Assembly (NCBI GenBank): GCA_030425485.1
Contig: JAUIAM010000003.1
Span: 62,001 to 126,000 of the forward strand
Source: Verrucomicrobiia bacterium
Lineage (GTDB): Bacteria > Verrucomicrobiota > Verrucomicrobiia > Opitutales > Cerasicoccaceae
Reading direction: 5' to 3'
Length of the DNA stretch: 64,000 nt
Shown here piece after piece: positions 17,609 to 26,580 of the stretch. The notes beneath the pieces were generated by a model. The model was not told the DNA's origin. It worked only from the letters and a program-made list of their open reading frames with translations, and made no database searches. Both the position numbers and the translations under genes were made by a program. How positions within the stretch are numbered: position 1 is the stretch's first letter; the number at the start of each line of letters is the position of its first letter.

Positions 17609-19485
17609 TGTCAATGCGCAGTGCTGTTTTTTACTCGGCAAAGGGCGGGTTCTGGGGAAAACTCCACCTTTTTCCCTTGAAGACCTTTATCCGACAATTT
17701 GCTAACGAGTCATTCCTCAAACGCTGGGCTTGGCTCGTCCTTCTCATCGTGGCAATCCTGACCCTGACGGGCGGTGTCTTTGACCTGCCGTTGGTGGATC
17801 GCGACGAGCCCCGCTTCTCCCAGGCCACCATCGAGATGATGGAAACCGAGCAGTGGGTCATCCCGTACTTCAACGGCGAGTACCGCTTCGACAAGCCGCC
17901 GCTGACCTACTGGTGGATGCGCGTCAACTACTGGATTTTCGGGACGACGGAGTTTGCCGCGCGCCTGCACTCGCTGCTGGCGGGGTACTTCTGCGCGTTG
18001 GCCATCTTTGGCTTCGGGTGCCGCCTGTACGATGTGCGGGCCGCCTTCCTCGCCGGGCTGGGCTGGCTGACCTGCCTGCAGGTTATGATCCACTCGCGCA
18101 TGGCGGTGGCCGACATGCCGCTGGTACTGGCCATCATCCTCGTGCAGTGGGCGACCTGGGAACTGCTCAAGGGCAGACGCAAGGTCACCTACGAGAAGCA
18201 TGAAGTGCCGACCGAGGGCGGGGAAATACGCGAGATCGAGGTGCCGCGGCAGGACCCGATCGAGCCGCGGGGTAAATTCAGCAAGTGGTTTTTCGTGCTC
18301 TGGTTTTCCATGGGGCTGGGCTTTTTGGCTAAAGGGCCGCTGATTTTTGCCGTGCCGCTGCTGAGCTGGCTGCTCTGGCGCTGGGTATTCTGGCGCAAGC
18401 ATAAGCAGCCCTGGGGCAAGCTCCAGCTGCTGACGGGGTCGCTCATCGCCTTGTTTATCGTGGCGCTGTGGGGGCTTCCGGCCTTGGTCGAGACGAGCGG
18501 AGCCTTCTGGGATCGCGGGATGGGCGAGCACGTCATCGAGCGCGGCTACAAGTCTTTTAACGACCGCCTCGTGCTCCCGATTTATTATCCGCTGACGGCC
18601 TTCATCAGCCTGATGCCGTGGATCGCCTTTGCCTGGTGGGGCTACGTCAAGATGCGGCGTAACTGGGATGAGCGGGCGGCTTTCCTGCTCTCGTGGTTCA
18701 TCGCGCCGTTCCTGATTTTTACCTTTTACTCGACGCAACTGCCGCACTACACGCTGCCGGGCTTTGCCGCGTTTTTCCTCCTGCTGTTCATGCCCTCGAA
18801 GGAAAAGATCGAGACGGGCAAGTGGGAAAAGCGCTTCTACTGGATCGTCAATGGCGTCTGGATCGTGGTGTTGGGCGCAATTGCCTATCTCGTACTGACG
18901 CAAAACTTCACCGGGCCACGCATTGGTACGTTACGCTTCATCCTGGCCTGCGCGGCCGTGCTCTGGCTCGGCCTGCTCGGGGTGGGCTATAGCTTCCGCA
19001 AGCCGAGTGTGGCTCAGATGGTGTTCGCGCTGTTCGCGATCTACTTTGGCACATGGGGTATGGGCAAGGGCCTGCGCGACGTCTCGCCCGCCGTGGCCTT
19101 GACGCACTTTTTCGAGGACGCCCCCGAGGGCACCCAATGGCGCGGGGTCATTTACCAAGAGCCGAGCCTTGTCTTTTATAGCGGAGACAAGTGGAAGTTC
19201 TTCGGCCACGTGGCGGGCATCCAGACGGAACAAGCCATGCTGGAGGAGGCGCAGGCTCCGACCGGCGTTATCGGCCTGGAAATGGAATGGCGCCTGGAGG
19301 ACTTTGCCAAAACCCTGATCGGCCAGCCGCTCAGCCCGCGTGTGGACCATTCCGCCGAGTGGGAAGAGGCGGGCTACGAGTTTGACGAAGTCTACTACAT
19401 GGAGGGGGTCAACATGGCCCGCATGTCATGGGTGAAGCTCATCATTATCCCGCCGGAGGAACGACCGGGCGATACCGCCGAGTGA
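17587..19485 (+). CDS. Glycosyltransferase family 39 (ArnT/PMT-like) membrane protein
   Basis: Integral membrane transferase that moves a sugar from a lipid carrier to an outer acceptor. The first luminal loop has the family signature VDRDEPRFSQAT with the catalytic acidic pair, then FDKPPLTYW. About ten to twelve membrane helices follow, with a soluble C-terminal part from about residue 500. The true start is uncertain. The first ATG is only 9 bp from the vapB start on the other strand, and ATG 17614 or TTG 17677 are possible. The acceptor (lipid A, protein or another glycolipid) cannot be told. Confidence 0.88.
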   Translation: MFWFLYTLSMRSAVFYSAKGGFWGKLHLFPLKTFIRQFANESFLKRWAWLVLLIVAILTLTGGVFDLPLVDRDEPRFSQATIEMMETEQWVIPYFNGEYRFDKPPLTYWWMRVNYWIFGTTEFAARLHSLLAGYFCALAIFGFGCRLYDVRAAFLAGLGWLTCLQVMIHSRMAVADMPLVLAIILVQWATWELLKGRRKVTYEKHEVPTEGGEIREIEVPRQDPIEPRGKFSKWFFVLWFSMGLGFLAKGPLIFAVPLLSWLLWRWVFWRKHKQPWGKLQLLTGSLIALFIVALWGLPALVETSGAFWDRGMGEHVIERGYKSFNDRLVLPIYYPLTAFISLMPWIAFAWWGYVKMRRNWDERAAFLLSWFIAPFLIFTFYSTQLPHYTLPGFAAFFLLLFMPSKEKIETGKWEKRFYWIVNGVWIVVLGAIAYLVLTQNFTGPRIGTLRFILACAAVLWLGLLGVGYSFRKPSVAQMVFALFAIYFGTWGMGKGLRDVSPAVALTHFFEDAPEGTQWRGVIYQEPSLVFYSGDKWKFFGHVAGIQTEQAMLEEAQAPTGVIGLEMEWRLEDFAKTLIGQPLSPRVDHSAEWEEAGYEFDEVYYMEGVNMARMSWVKLIIIPPEERPGDTAE

Positions 19486-19492
19486 GAAAATC

Positions 19493-19613
19493 GCTCTGTG
19501 CTTCGTCTTTTGCGGATGAAAGGCTATTATAGCCGCAAAAAGGCACAAAAAGCGCAAAAGGTCGATAAGATGACTGAATCACTCTGCGTCTTTGCGCCTT
19601 TGCGTGAAATAGT
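19493..19613. repeat. Dispersed intergenic repeat of CGCAAA/TTTGCG words, copy 2
   Basis: The sequence between the GT39 gene and the PAP2 gene contains CTTCGTCTTTTGCGG, GCCGCAAAAAGGCACAAAA, GCGCAAAAGG and CTTTGCGCCTTTGCGTG. These are the same words as the repeats at 11479-11643 and 26052-26143. No gene is seen in it. Confidence 0.65.
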
Positions 19614-19644
19614 TTAGACAAGAACTAAGCTAACGATGCACTAG

Positions 19645-20337
19645 CTACGACGCCTTCGCCTTCTGTTCTTTGCGGTAGGCGGCACCGAAGAGCACGCCCC
19701 AGAAGGCACCCAGGCCAATGCCGCCCACGATGTCCGCCGGGTGGTGGCGGTTGAGCTGCATGCGGGACCACCCCGCGCTTCCGGCCAGCAGGTAGACCGG
19801 GATGGTGGCCGGTGGGCAGATGATGGCAAAGCTCGTGGCGGTGGCAAAAGCTGTCGTGGTGTGGCCGGAGGGAAAGCTGTGGTAGCCGTGCTCCAGGCTA
19901 AAGGGGTTGATGCCGTCCTCGACGCCCGTGCTGGGGCGTGGGCGCCCGATGCCGGGGCGGAAGATGTTCACCGTGATGCCGCCCCAGAGCGCGGCGAAGA
20001 ACACTGCCAGCACGATGCGCTGCCAGCGCACGCTTTTCAGGATGACGGCCAGCGGCAGGCCGATGCCGAGCAGGATGAGGTTAATTTTAAAGAAATCGCC
20101 CCACTTGCTCAGTTGCTGGGCCAGGCTGTGGAGGTAGGTGAACTCGGCGCTTCCGGCCTTACGCTCGGCCACTTGCAGCTCCTCCAGCCAGACCTTGTCA
20201 TGCGGGAGGATCAGGGCGACGGCGGCCAGGACCACGATGAGCCCGAGCAGGAACCATTTGCCGTTGCGCTTGAAGTGCGTCCAGGCGTCGCGGTGGAGTT
20301 CGACGACGATGCGTCCGAGTTGTTTTAAAAGCTTCAT
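19645..20337 (-). CDS. PAP2-family membrane phosphatase
   Basis: An integral membrane acid phosphatase of the type that dephosphorylates undecaprenyl diphosphate or phosphatidic lipids. The three PAP2 motifs are in order: RPGIGRPRP, YHSFPSGHTTT and SRMQLNRHHPADIVGG. About five to six helices are expected. The start at 20337 (MKLLKQLG) overlaps the stop codon of the upstream protease gene in TGATG, so the two are translationally coupled. Substrate is unknown. A link with cell-envelope glycosylation by the nearby GT39 protein is only a guess. Confidence 0.9.
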   Translation of the reverse strand: MKLLKQLGRIVVELHRDAWTHFKRNGKWFLLGLIVVLAAVALILPHDKVWLEELQVAERKAGSAEFTYLHSLAQQLSKWGDFFKINLILLGIGLPLAVILKSVRWQRIVLAVFFAALWGGITVNIFRPGIGRPRPSTGVEDGINPFSLEHGYHSFPSGHTTTAFATATSFAIICPPATIPVYLLAGSAGWSRMQLNRHHPADIVGGIGLGAFWGVLFGAAYRKEQKAKAS

Positions 20338-21299
20338 CAGGTAGGGCGAGGGCCGGGTTTGAGGACGAGCCAGAGGCAAAACAGGGCCAGGGGTAAGACT
20401 GGGAGCAGGCCGTCGAGCATCGTTTGGCTACCCCAGAACCACTGCGCACTCCCGGCATCAACGACAAAGAACTTCGTGTAGACGACGCGGAAGGCTACCC
20501 AACCCGCATGCACACCGACGCAGGGCCAGAGGCTACCCGAGCGCAAAAAGAGAAGGTTCAGAAAGACTCCGGCGAAGAAGAGGCTGAGGAATTTCCACCA
20601 CTCGGGCTTGAGCACGACGCTGGCGCTGGAATGCCAGGCCACGTCGAGCCCGCTCAGCCAGTGGACTTCCTGCCCCTGCGGCCAGGGCACGCTTTTGAAG
20701 TGAACGTAGGCGAAAAACAGCGCGCTCAGGATGATGGCGGGCCAGGGGCGCATCGCGGTGTAAAACAAGCGCAGGATGACGCCCCGAAAGAGCATCTCCT
20801 CCAGCAGGGCGACGACTAGCCCCGTCAACAGGCCCATGGCCAGCTTTTCCAGAAGATAGCCAGTAGTGAGTTGCGAACTCACGCTAATGCCGACGAAGGC
20901 CCATTGCAGGAGTGCGACCAGGAGCAGCATACCGAGGCCGAGCACGATCCAGCGGCCAACGGTTTTCGTGCCGCTCAGGGGGTGGTCGTAGCCGAGTCGG
21001 TTAAAGGAGAGGAGCCTGGTCCACTTAAAGAGCCAGGGCAAGGCGATCACGACGGGAATCCAGCGCACGCGGTCGAAGTAGCGGGGGAAGTCCTCCGGGG
21101 CCATGCGTGAGCTGAGCCAGCCGGGAATGGTGTCCGGGGAGGCTTCTGCCCAACGGACCACGGCAAAGTAAACCAGCGGACTGAGCAGCCCGGCAAAAAC
21201 CACGGCACCAAAGAAAATCACCGCCAGCGCAAGCACGCCTTTCCAGGAAAAAGCGTTCTCCTTGAGCCCAAAGAGGATGTAGGGGCGTTCGCGTTGCAT
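20337..21299 (-). CDS. CPBP (Abi/CAAX) family intramembrane protease
   Basis: A polytopic membrane protein of 320 residues with the CPBP active-site motifs. LLEEMLFRGVI carries the Glu-Glu and Arg, and HFKSVPW supplies a metal-binding His further on. Family members cleave prenylated or membrane peptides in processing or bacteriocin immunity. The role here is unknown. I chose MQRERPYILF (21299); the longer ORF upstream runs into the start region of the divergent hydrolase. It is coupled to the PAP2 gene by TGATG. Confidence 0.85.
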   Translation of the reverse strand: MQRERPYILFGLKENAFSWKGVLALAVIFFGAVVFAGLLSPLVYFAVVRWAEASPDTIPGWLSSRMAPEDFPRYFDRVRWIPVVIALPWLFKWTRLLSFNRLGYDHPLSGTKTVGRWIVLGLGMLLLVALLQWAFVGISVSSQLTTGYLLEKLAMGLLTGLVVALLEEMLFRGVILRLFYTAMRPWPAIILSALFFAYVHFKSVPWPQGQEVHWLSGLDVAWHSSASVVLKPEWWKFLSLFFAGVFLNLLFLRSGSLWPCVGVHAGWVAFRVVYTKFFVVDAGSAQWFWGSQTMLDGLLPVLPLALFCLWLVLKPGPRPT

Positions 21300-21423
21300 C
21301 AGGTTGTTGCGCGTTCGTGTGTGCGGGGTTAAGAGCGTTATGGTGCCGGGCTGCGAGCGCGTTGCAACCGCATTGTGACGGGATGTTTTGACAAAGTCAT
21401 GGGAGGCGGGCATAGCTGCGGGT

Positions 21424-22215
21424 ATGAAGCTGGCCTATCGCTATTTCGGTGGAGAGGGAAAAGAGCCGCTGGTTATCCTGCACGGCCTCTTGGGCTCGTC
21501 GCGCAACTGGACTAACATTGGTAAGGCCCTGGCTGAGCGTTACGAAGTCTTTGCTCTCGACCTGCGCAACCACGGAGACTCTCCCCACGCGCCGGAGATG
21601 GACTTCGACACCCTGGCCCGCGATGTGGTCGGGTTTTTCGACGAGCAGGGCATCCAGCGGGCGCATCTCATGGGGCATAGCCTGGGGGGAAAGGTGGCCA
21701 TGCACCTGGCGGTTACTTTTTTTCGCCGAGTGGACAGTCTGATCGTAGTAGATATCGCGCCCAAGGACTACCCGCCCTATCATGCGGACGACTTCGACGC
21801 CATGAACGCGCTTGACCTGACCACGCTGGCCAACCGCAAGCAGGCGGACGAGTTCCTGACCGCGCGGGTGCCGGACTTTGGCCAGAGGCAGTTTCTGCTG
21901 ACCAACCTCAAGCGTGAAAAGGACGGCAGCTTGCGCTGGGGCATTAACCTGAATGTCTTAACAGGGAGCCTCGGCACGATGCGGCTCAACTCCCTCATGG
22001 AGCAGGATCGCTTTAGCGGGCCGACCTTGTTTGTGCTCGGCGAGCACTCGCATTTCGTCCGCCAGGAGGACCACGACCAGATCCGTGAGCACTTTCCGCG
22101 CGCTATTATCAAGACCATCGCTGACAGCGGGCACAATCCGCACATCGATCAGCCCAAGGCCCTGCTGGCCACGCTGGAGGATTTTTCCAAGGTGGATTGG
22201 GGCTGCGAGATATAG
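21424..22215 (+). CDS. Alpha/beta hydrolase, YbfF-like esterase
   Basis: A soluble 263-residue hydrolase. The oxyanion block HGLLGSSRNW, nucleophile elbow GHSLGG, an acidic residue in the VLGEHS region and the catalytic His in SGHNPHIDQP are in the normal order. LRNHGDSP is typical of the YbfF/EPHX-like group of small acyl esterases. Start chosen at MKLAYRYFGG. It is divergent from the CPBP/PAP2 pair and alone in its unit. The natural substrate is unknown. Confidence 0.9.
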   Translation: MKLAYRYFGGEGKEPLVILHGLLGSSRNWTNIGKALAERYEVFALDLRNHGDSPHAPEMDFDTLARDVVGFFDEQGIQRAHLMGHSLGGKVAMHLAVTFFRRVDSLIVVDIAPKDYPPYHADDFDAMNALDLTTLANRKQADEFLTARVPDFGQRQFLLTNLKREKDGSLRWGINLNVLTGSLGTMRLNSLMEQDRFSGPTLFVLGEHSHFVRQEDHDQIREHFPRAIIKTIADSGHNPHIDQPKALLATLEDFSKVDWGCEI

Positions 22216-22247
22216 AGACGGTTTTTCGCTGGTAGACCTTGGTCTGA

Positions 22248-22394
22248 CTGCTAGGCCAGTCGGACACCTACACCTCGTTTAATGGGGGCAATGTGATCCA
22301 CTTCTCGGCCACGACTGAAGTCCCGGAAGCTTCCAGCTACGCCCTCATGTTTGGCTTGGCCGGAGCATGCCTCCTGCTGCGCCGTCGCCGCTAG
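22248..22394 (+). pseudogene. Remnant of a PEP-CTERM protein, C-terminal end only
   Basis: A reading frame without a start codon encodes about 48 residues. It ends in VPEASS, a hydrophobic helix and the basic tail LLLRRRR before TAG. This is the cell-surface sorting tail of the PEP-CTERM system, seen intact in the 53776-54675 gene. A stop (TGA 22245-22247) closes the frame upstream and no body of the protein remains. It is a fossil left between the esterase and holB. Confidence 0.7.
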
Positions 22395-22453
22395 CGGCCG
22401 GACATGGGCCAGTTTGCTGCTCCAGCCGGAGTGCAGTGAAGCTGGCTCAGCTT

Positions 22454-23380
22454 CTACCTGCCCCAGGTGCGGAGGGATTTGAGCAGAAAGGCCTCCATAG
22501 CGGCGGCTTCGTTGAAGTTAAGCGCGAGCAGCCCGGCGGCGTGCTCCAGAGCTTTGACCGACTGGGCGAGTTTGGCCGCAGGGACGTCCTCGGTGCTCTG
22601 GAGGGCGAACTGGCGCGTCTGGTGCTCGATCTCGGCCATGAGGCGCGTCCGCAGGCCTTTGGCGTAACCGCTTTCCAGCGCGGTGACCTGCTCGTCGGTC
22701 AGGCCTTCGGGGAGGGTTTCCTTGTAGGTTTTCCAGGCCTCGGCGGACATGTTGGCCAGCACGCCGGTGAAGCGCGTGACCAGCCCGTAAACGGCGAGGA
22801 CACACTCGGAGGCACCGCCGCGCAGGGCGTGCCCGGAGGCAACCATCTGTAGCCACTCCGTGTAGTCGGCCAGCCATTGTTGCCAATCGGGTGAGCTGAT
22901 GCGGTCGAGCTCCAGCGGGAGGCGCAGGGTGACACAGCGGCTGCGGATCGTAGGCAGCAGGTCGTAGGGACGGGTGCTGAGGAGGAAAATCGTGGTGTCC
23001 GCCGGGGGCTCCTCCAGCGTCTTGAGAAAGGCGTTGGAGGCGGCGGTGTTCATGCGGTCCGCCTCGTAAACGATGGCCACCTTGGCCCCGCCTTGATTGG
23101 ATGAGTGCTGGATGTCGCGGATGAGTTCGCGGGTGTGTTCGGCGTTGATCTGCCGCATCTTGTTGGCCGGGCGGATGCTGAAAAGGTCGGGGTGCTTCTG
23201 TGGGGAGGCGGCCTTGAGCAGTTCTCCGGCAAAGGCCAGCGCGATGGCCTCCAGCCCCTCCAGCGATGCGCCTTGGAGCAAGATGGCGTGCGGGAGCCGT
23301 CCACGCTCAAGGGACTGGCGCAGGACGACTGCCGGGCGGCTCTGGGCTAAATCTTCGGGCAGGGCGCTGAGCAGGCTCAT
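22454..23380 (-). CDS. holB: DNA polymerase III delta-prime-like clamp loader subunit
   Basis: A 308-residue AAA+-type subunit of the clamp loader. Typical blocks are RLPHAILLQG, KVAIVYEADRMN, NAFLKTLEEPPADT and RPYDLLPTIRSRC. The phosphate-binding loop is degenerate (LQGASLEGLEA, no GKT), as expected of a subunit that does not bind ATP itself. A zinc site is absent. Its start overlaps the end of tmk by 4 bp, and tmk-holB pairs are a common arrangement in bacteria. Confidence 0.88.
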   Translation of the reverse strand: MSLLSALPEDLAQSRPAVVLRQSLERGRLPHAILLQGASLEGLEAIALAFAGELLKAASPQKHPDLFSIRPANKMRQINAEHTRELIRDIQHSSNQGGAKVAIVYEADRMNTAASNAFLKTLEEPPADTTIFLLSTRPYDLLPTIRSRCVTLRLPLELDRISSPDWQQWLADYTEWLQMVASGHALRGGASECVLAVYGLVTRFTGVLANMSAEAWKTYKETLPEGLTDEQVTALESGYAKGLRTRLMAEIEHQTRQFALQSTEDVPAAKLAQSVKALEHAAGLLALNFNEAAAMEAFLLKSLRTWGR

Positions 23381-24012
23381 AGGGAAAGGGACTCCTGGGT
23401 GGCGGTGAGGATGGCGGCGGCGGCAATGGTTGAGTCTACCTTGGCGTCAATCACTCGGAAGCGGGCGGGCTCGGCTTGCGCTAAATCAAGGAAGCCCTGC
23501 CTAACTTTTCTGTAAAAGGAGAGGGCCTCCTGTTCCATGCGGTCTGGTTTAGTGCCTGTCTGGGACCGGGCTCGCGCGAGCCCGTCAGCGGCGGGGAGGT
23601 CGAGGACAAAGGTCAAGTCGGGCAGGGTGCCCTGAGTGGCAAAGGCGTTTATCCAGGCCACCTGCTCAGGGGCGAGGGCGCGGGCCACGCCCTGGTAAAC
23701 CGTGGTGGAGTCGCAGTAGCGGTCGCATAGGACGATCTTGCCCGCGGAGAGGGCAGGCGCGATGACCTCGCGCACGTGCTGGGCGCGGTCAGCGGCAAAG
23801 AGCAGCAACTCCGTCTCCGGGCACATGCCGTGGCCTTCCTTGGCGTGCATGAGTAACTCGCGAATCGAGGTGCCCAGCGGGGTGCCACCCGGCTCGCGGG
23901 TGGTGAGGACATCGTAGCCTGCACTCCGGAGAGACTCCGCCAATATGTAGGCTTGAGTGGTCTTTCCGCCGCCCTCGCTGCCCTCAAAGCTGATGAATTT
24001 CCCCCGGTCCAC
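23377..24012 (-). CDS. tmk: Thymidylate kinase
   Basis: Phosphorylates dTMP to dTDP. P-loop FEGSEGGGKTT (residues 9-19), the TTREPGGTPLG block, DRYCDSTTVYQG and the LID region ARARSQTGTKPDR are all present. Length 211 is normal. It overlaps holB by 4 bp and lies 3 bp after the PfkB kinase stop codon on the same strand, so the three genes are likely one operon. Confidence 0.97.
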   Translation of the reverse strand: MDRGKFISFEGSEGGGKTTQAYILAESLRSAGYDVLTTREPGGTPLGTSIRELLMHAKEGHGMCPETELLLFAADRAQHVREVIAPALSAGKIVLCDRYCDSTTVYQGVARALAPEQVAWINAFATQGTLPDLTFVLDLPAADGLARARSQTGTKPDRMEQEALSFYRKVRQGFLDLAQAEPARFRVIDAKVDSTIAAAAILTATQESLSL

Positions 24013-24015
24013 GGC

Positions 24016-25137
24016 TTATTCGTGCGAGTCCCAGCCGCGGATGAAGTTGGCGATGTCGCTCAGGCTCGGGCTCTTGGCCGTGCGGACGTAGGAGCCGGAG
24101 AAGCTGACTGCGATGGTGAGGCAGGCCTCTGGGCTCATCCCAAGCGTCATGCCGGTCATGAAGCCGGCGTTGAAGTGGTCCCCGGCGCCGGTGGTAATCT
24201 TCGGGCTTTCGCAGTACGGGCCTTCGATGAAATACGTGCCATCGCGTGTGGCACAGGCAGCGCAGCGGGTGGGGTGGACGACAACACAGGACAGGTCCAG
24301 CTCCTGGCGGATGGTCTGGGCCATGAGCTTGAGGTCGTCTTCGTCGGTGCCGACCTTCTCATGTCCGAGTACCTTGTAAATCTGCTGGGCTTCGCTCAAG
24401 TTGAGCCCGAAGGTGACCGCGCCGTAGTTCTGGAAGCGGCTGATGATCTTAATGACCGTTTTGATGTCGCCCTCGGAGCGCTTGGCCGGGTCGGCCAGGT
24501 CAAAGAAGAAGTGGCGGTTCTCATGCGGAGGCAGGCTGGGCAGGGCCTTGTCCAACAGATCGTTAAAGACCTGGGTCAGGTAGGGGAGCATGGTCCAGTT
24601 GACCATGGCGATCAGGTCCGCGCGTGAGAGCATGTCCATGAAGACACCTTCGCCAGCCGAGGCCAGCATGTGGTCGTAGGTGACCTCATCGAGTGCGGCC
24701 ATGTTACCGAGCATGATCTTGCCGTCCTTAAACTCGGCTGCGGTGGTGATGCCGGGGTCGGTCACGGAGATGGCCTGTGTCTTTTCGGCAAAGTCCTGAA
24801 ATACCGGGTGGATGGCCTGCTTGCCCAGGGCACCGATGTAGCGCGTGGGCAGGCCGGCGGCGACGAGGGCGTTGGCCATAATGGGGCCGTTGCCGCCCAG
24901 CTTTTCCATTTGCTGGTAGAGCTCGATATTGGCGCTTTTACCCGCAGCGGCGGAGATGCGACTGCCGAACTCTGCGATCGTCTCGATGGCCTGAAAGTCG
25001 TCACCCGGACCAAAGCGCTGGTCTACGGGGTGGACGATCTTGTCCACAAATCCGTCAAAGCCAACGAGGGTATTTTTCGAGGATGCGGTAGCTGCCTTGT
25101 CAGCAAGCTGGTCGAGTGTCTTTTCCAGGTAGTTCAT
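24016..25137 (-). CDS. PfkB-family carbohydrate/nucleoside kinase
   Basis: A ribokinase-like kinase of 373 residues. The N-terminal LVGFDGFVDKIVHPVD and KLGGNGPIMANALVAAGL give the substrate-binding side, and the C-terminal TTGAGDHFNAGFMTG is the PfkB signature with the catalytic Asp. Family members phosphorylate fructose phosphate, ribose, adenosine or related sugars; the substrate cannot be read. It is first in an apparent operon with tmk and holB. Confidence 0.88.
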   Translation of the reverse strand: MNYLEKTLDQLADKAATASSKNTLVGFDGFVDKIVHPVDQRFGPGDDFQAIETIAEFGSRISAAAGKSANIELYQQMEKLGGNGPIMANALVAAGLPTRYIGALGKQAIHPVFQDFAEKTQAISVTDPGITTAAEFKDGKIMLGNMAALDEVTYDHMLASAGEGVFMDMLSRADLIAMVNWTMLPYLTQVFNDLLDKALPSLPPHENRHFFFDLADPAKRSEGDIKTVIKIISRFQNYGAVTFGLNLSEAQQIYKVLGHEKVGTDEDDLKLMAQTIRQELDLSCVVVHPTRCAACATRDGTYFIEGPYCESPKITTGAGDHFNAGFMTGMTLGMSPEACLTIAVSFSGSYVRTAKSPSLSDIANFIRGWDSHE

Positions 25138-25281
25138 GATTCCTAAGCAGGCACTATTTGCCGTAGACGGGGCAGAAAGGCAAGAACATCGCGCCCGGGC
25201 AGATTAAATCTTTGAAACCGGGCCGTTTTCCGCTTTTCCTATGAACAGTCACGCCCGCAAGGCGTCGAACAGATTAACCTT

Positions 25282-26010
25282 ATGCATACTTTAAGCGGAT
25301 GGCACTTCCTCGCCCAGACCGAGGAGGCAAATATTTTTACCTACTTCGGGAACTCAAACCTCGCCGGGCAGACCATTGTCGCATGCCTGCTCTTGTTCAG
25401 TCTGGTCGCCTGGACGATCATGATCGGCAAGTACCTTGACCTCTCCCGCCTGCGCAACCTGAACCTCAGCTTTGAGGGACGGCTGAACCAGCAGCGCAAC
25501 GTGCTCAGCCTCAATCTCGGGAGCAAGGCCGACGCCCTCGGGCCCTACGCTGTGCTGGTCGATGACGGTATCGACGCCTTTCACCGCTACGAGGGCGGGG
25601 CCAACGAGCGCAGCCTGCGCGTGCGCATGGGCCACGTGGAGAACGCCCTCCAGCGTGGCGTCGCCCAGCAGACCATCAAGTACGAGTCGAAGATGATCCT
25701 CCTCGGTTCCATCGTGACCGGTGCGCCTTTCCTTGGGCTACTCGGCACGGTCTGGGGGGTGATGGACGCCTTCGGTTCGATGGCCCTGCAAACTTCCGCC
25801 ACCCTGCAAAACCTCGCCCCGGGCGTTTCCGGCGCGCTGCTCACGACCGTCGCGGGCTTGCTGGTGGCCATCCCCTCGGTTTTCGGCTACAACTTCCTCC
25901 TCACCCAGAGCAAGCTGCTCATCACCGAGCTGGAGAACTTCGCCAGTTCCCTGGCCGACCGCATCGAGCTCGAGATGGAGACCGCTCTCGACCAGGACGA
26001 AGAAGAATAA
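25282..26010 (+). CDS. exbB: ExbB/TolQ/MotA-type proton channel
   Basis: Inner-membrane proton channel that powers an outer-membrane energy transducer. A first helix (LAGQTIVACLLLFSLVAWTI, about 30-50), a cytoplasmic loop, and two later helices holding GAPFLGLLGTVWGVMDAF and SGALLTTVAGLLVAIPSV are in the ExbB order. It is followed by exbD and a tonB-like gene, but a 153-bp gap with a dispersed repeat separates it from exbD. Confidence 0.92.
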   Translation: MHTLSGWHFLAQTEEANIFTYFGNSNLAGQTIVACLLLFSLVAWTIMIGKYLDLSRLRNLNLSFEGRLNQQRNVLSLNLGSKADALGPYAVLVDDGIDAFHRYEGGANERSLRVRMGHVENALQRGVAQQTIKYESKMILLGSIVTGAPFLGLLGTVWGVMDAFGSMALQTSATLQNLAPGVSGALLTTVAGLLVAIPSVFGYNFLLTQSKLLITELENFASSLADRIELEMETALDQDEEE

Positions 26011-26051
26011 CTTAGTGATGAATGCTGAGTGCTGAGTGATGAACAATTTCT

Positions 26052-26143
26052 CTAACCACGAAGAGCACAAAGAACACAGAGGATGAAAGTACAGTTTTGC
26101 ATTAACGGTAGTGACTTTGCGCGCTTTGTGTTCTTTGCGGTAA
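26052..26143. repeat. Dispersed intergenic repeat, copy 3, inside the exbB-exbD gap
   Basis: AACCACGAAGAGCACAAAG and the inverted CTTTGTGTTCTTTGCGGT flank a short centre that includes GACTTTGCGCGC. The word set matches copies 1 and 2. It lies between two genes that should be cotranscribed, so it would be read into the mRNA as a hairpin. Confidence 0.65.
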
Positions 26144-26163
26144 ATAAACTTTAGTGAACAAAC

Positions 26164-26580
26164 ATGGCTCGGACTTTCAGGCGTAAACAAGGCATGACGG
26201 CGGTATCGGAGATCAACGTGACTCCGCTCATCGACCTTGCCTTTGCCCTGCTGATTATCTTCATGATCACGACTCCGCTGCTGGAGCAGACCATCCCTCT
26301 GGAGCTGCCCCTGGAGTCGCAGAGCTCGCAGGCGAGCTCACAGGACGTGGAGTTTCAGGTCATCTCCATCGACCGCGCCGGGCAGGTCTTTTGGGGCGAA
26401 GATCCCGTCACGCTGCCCAAGCTGAACGACCTCCTCAATGGCCTTGCCGCCAGCGGCAATCCGCCCGTGATCAAGCTCCGGGCCGACCGTACCTTGCGCT
26501 ACCAGAAGGTGGTCGAGGTGCTCGACATGATAAAGGGTAACAAGCTCACCCGCATCAACCTCGACACGCAGGCAAAATGA
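26164..26580 (+). CDS. exbD: ExbD/TolR biopolymer transport protein
   Basis: A 138-residue protein with a short cytoplasmic start and the single membrane helix VTPLIDLAFALLIIFMITTPL. This helix carries the conserved proton-carrying Asp in PLIDLAF. A periplasmic domain follows. It stands between the channel gene and the tonB-like gene, whose start codon overlaps its stop by 4 bp. It completes a TonB/Tol-type energy module. Confidence 0.93.
   Translation: MARTFRRKQGMTAVSEINVTPLIDLAFALLIIFMITTPLLEQTIPLELPLESQSSQASSQDVEFQVISIDRAGQVFWGEDPVTLPKLNDLLNGLAASGNPPVIKLRADRTLRYQKVVEVLDMIKGNKLTRINLDTQAK

Noticed and set aside
17710-18903. 397-codon minus-strand ORF over the GT39 gene
   Set aside because: Antisense shadow; the sense frame has the family motif and membrane helices.
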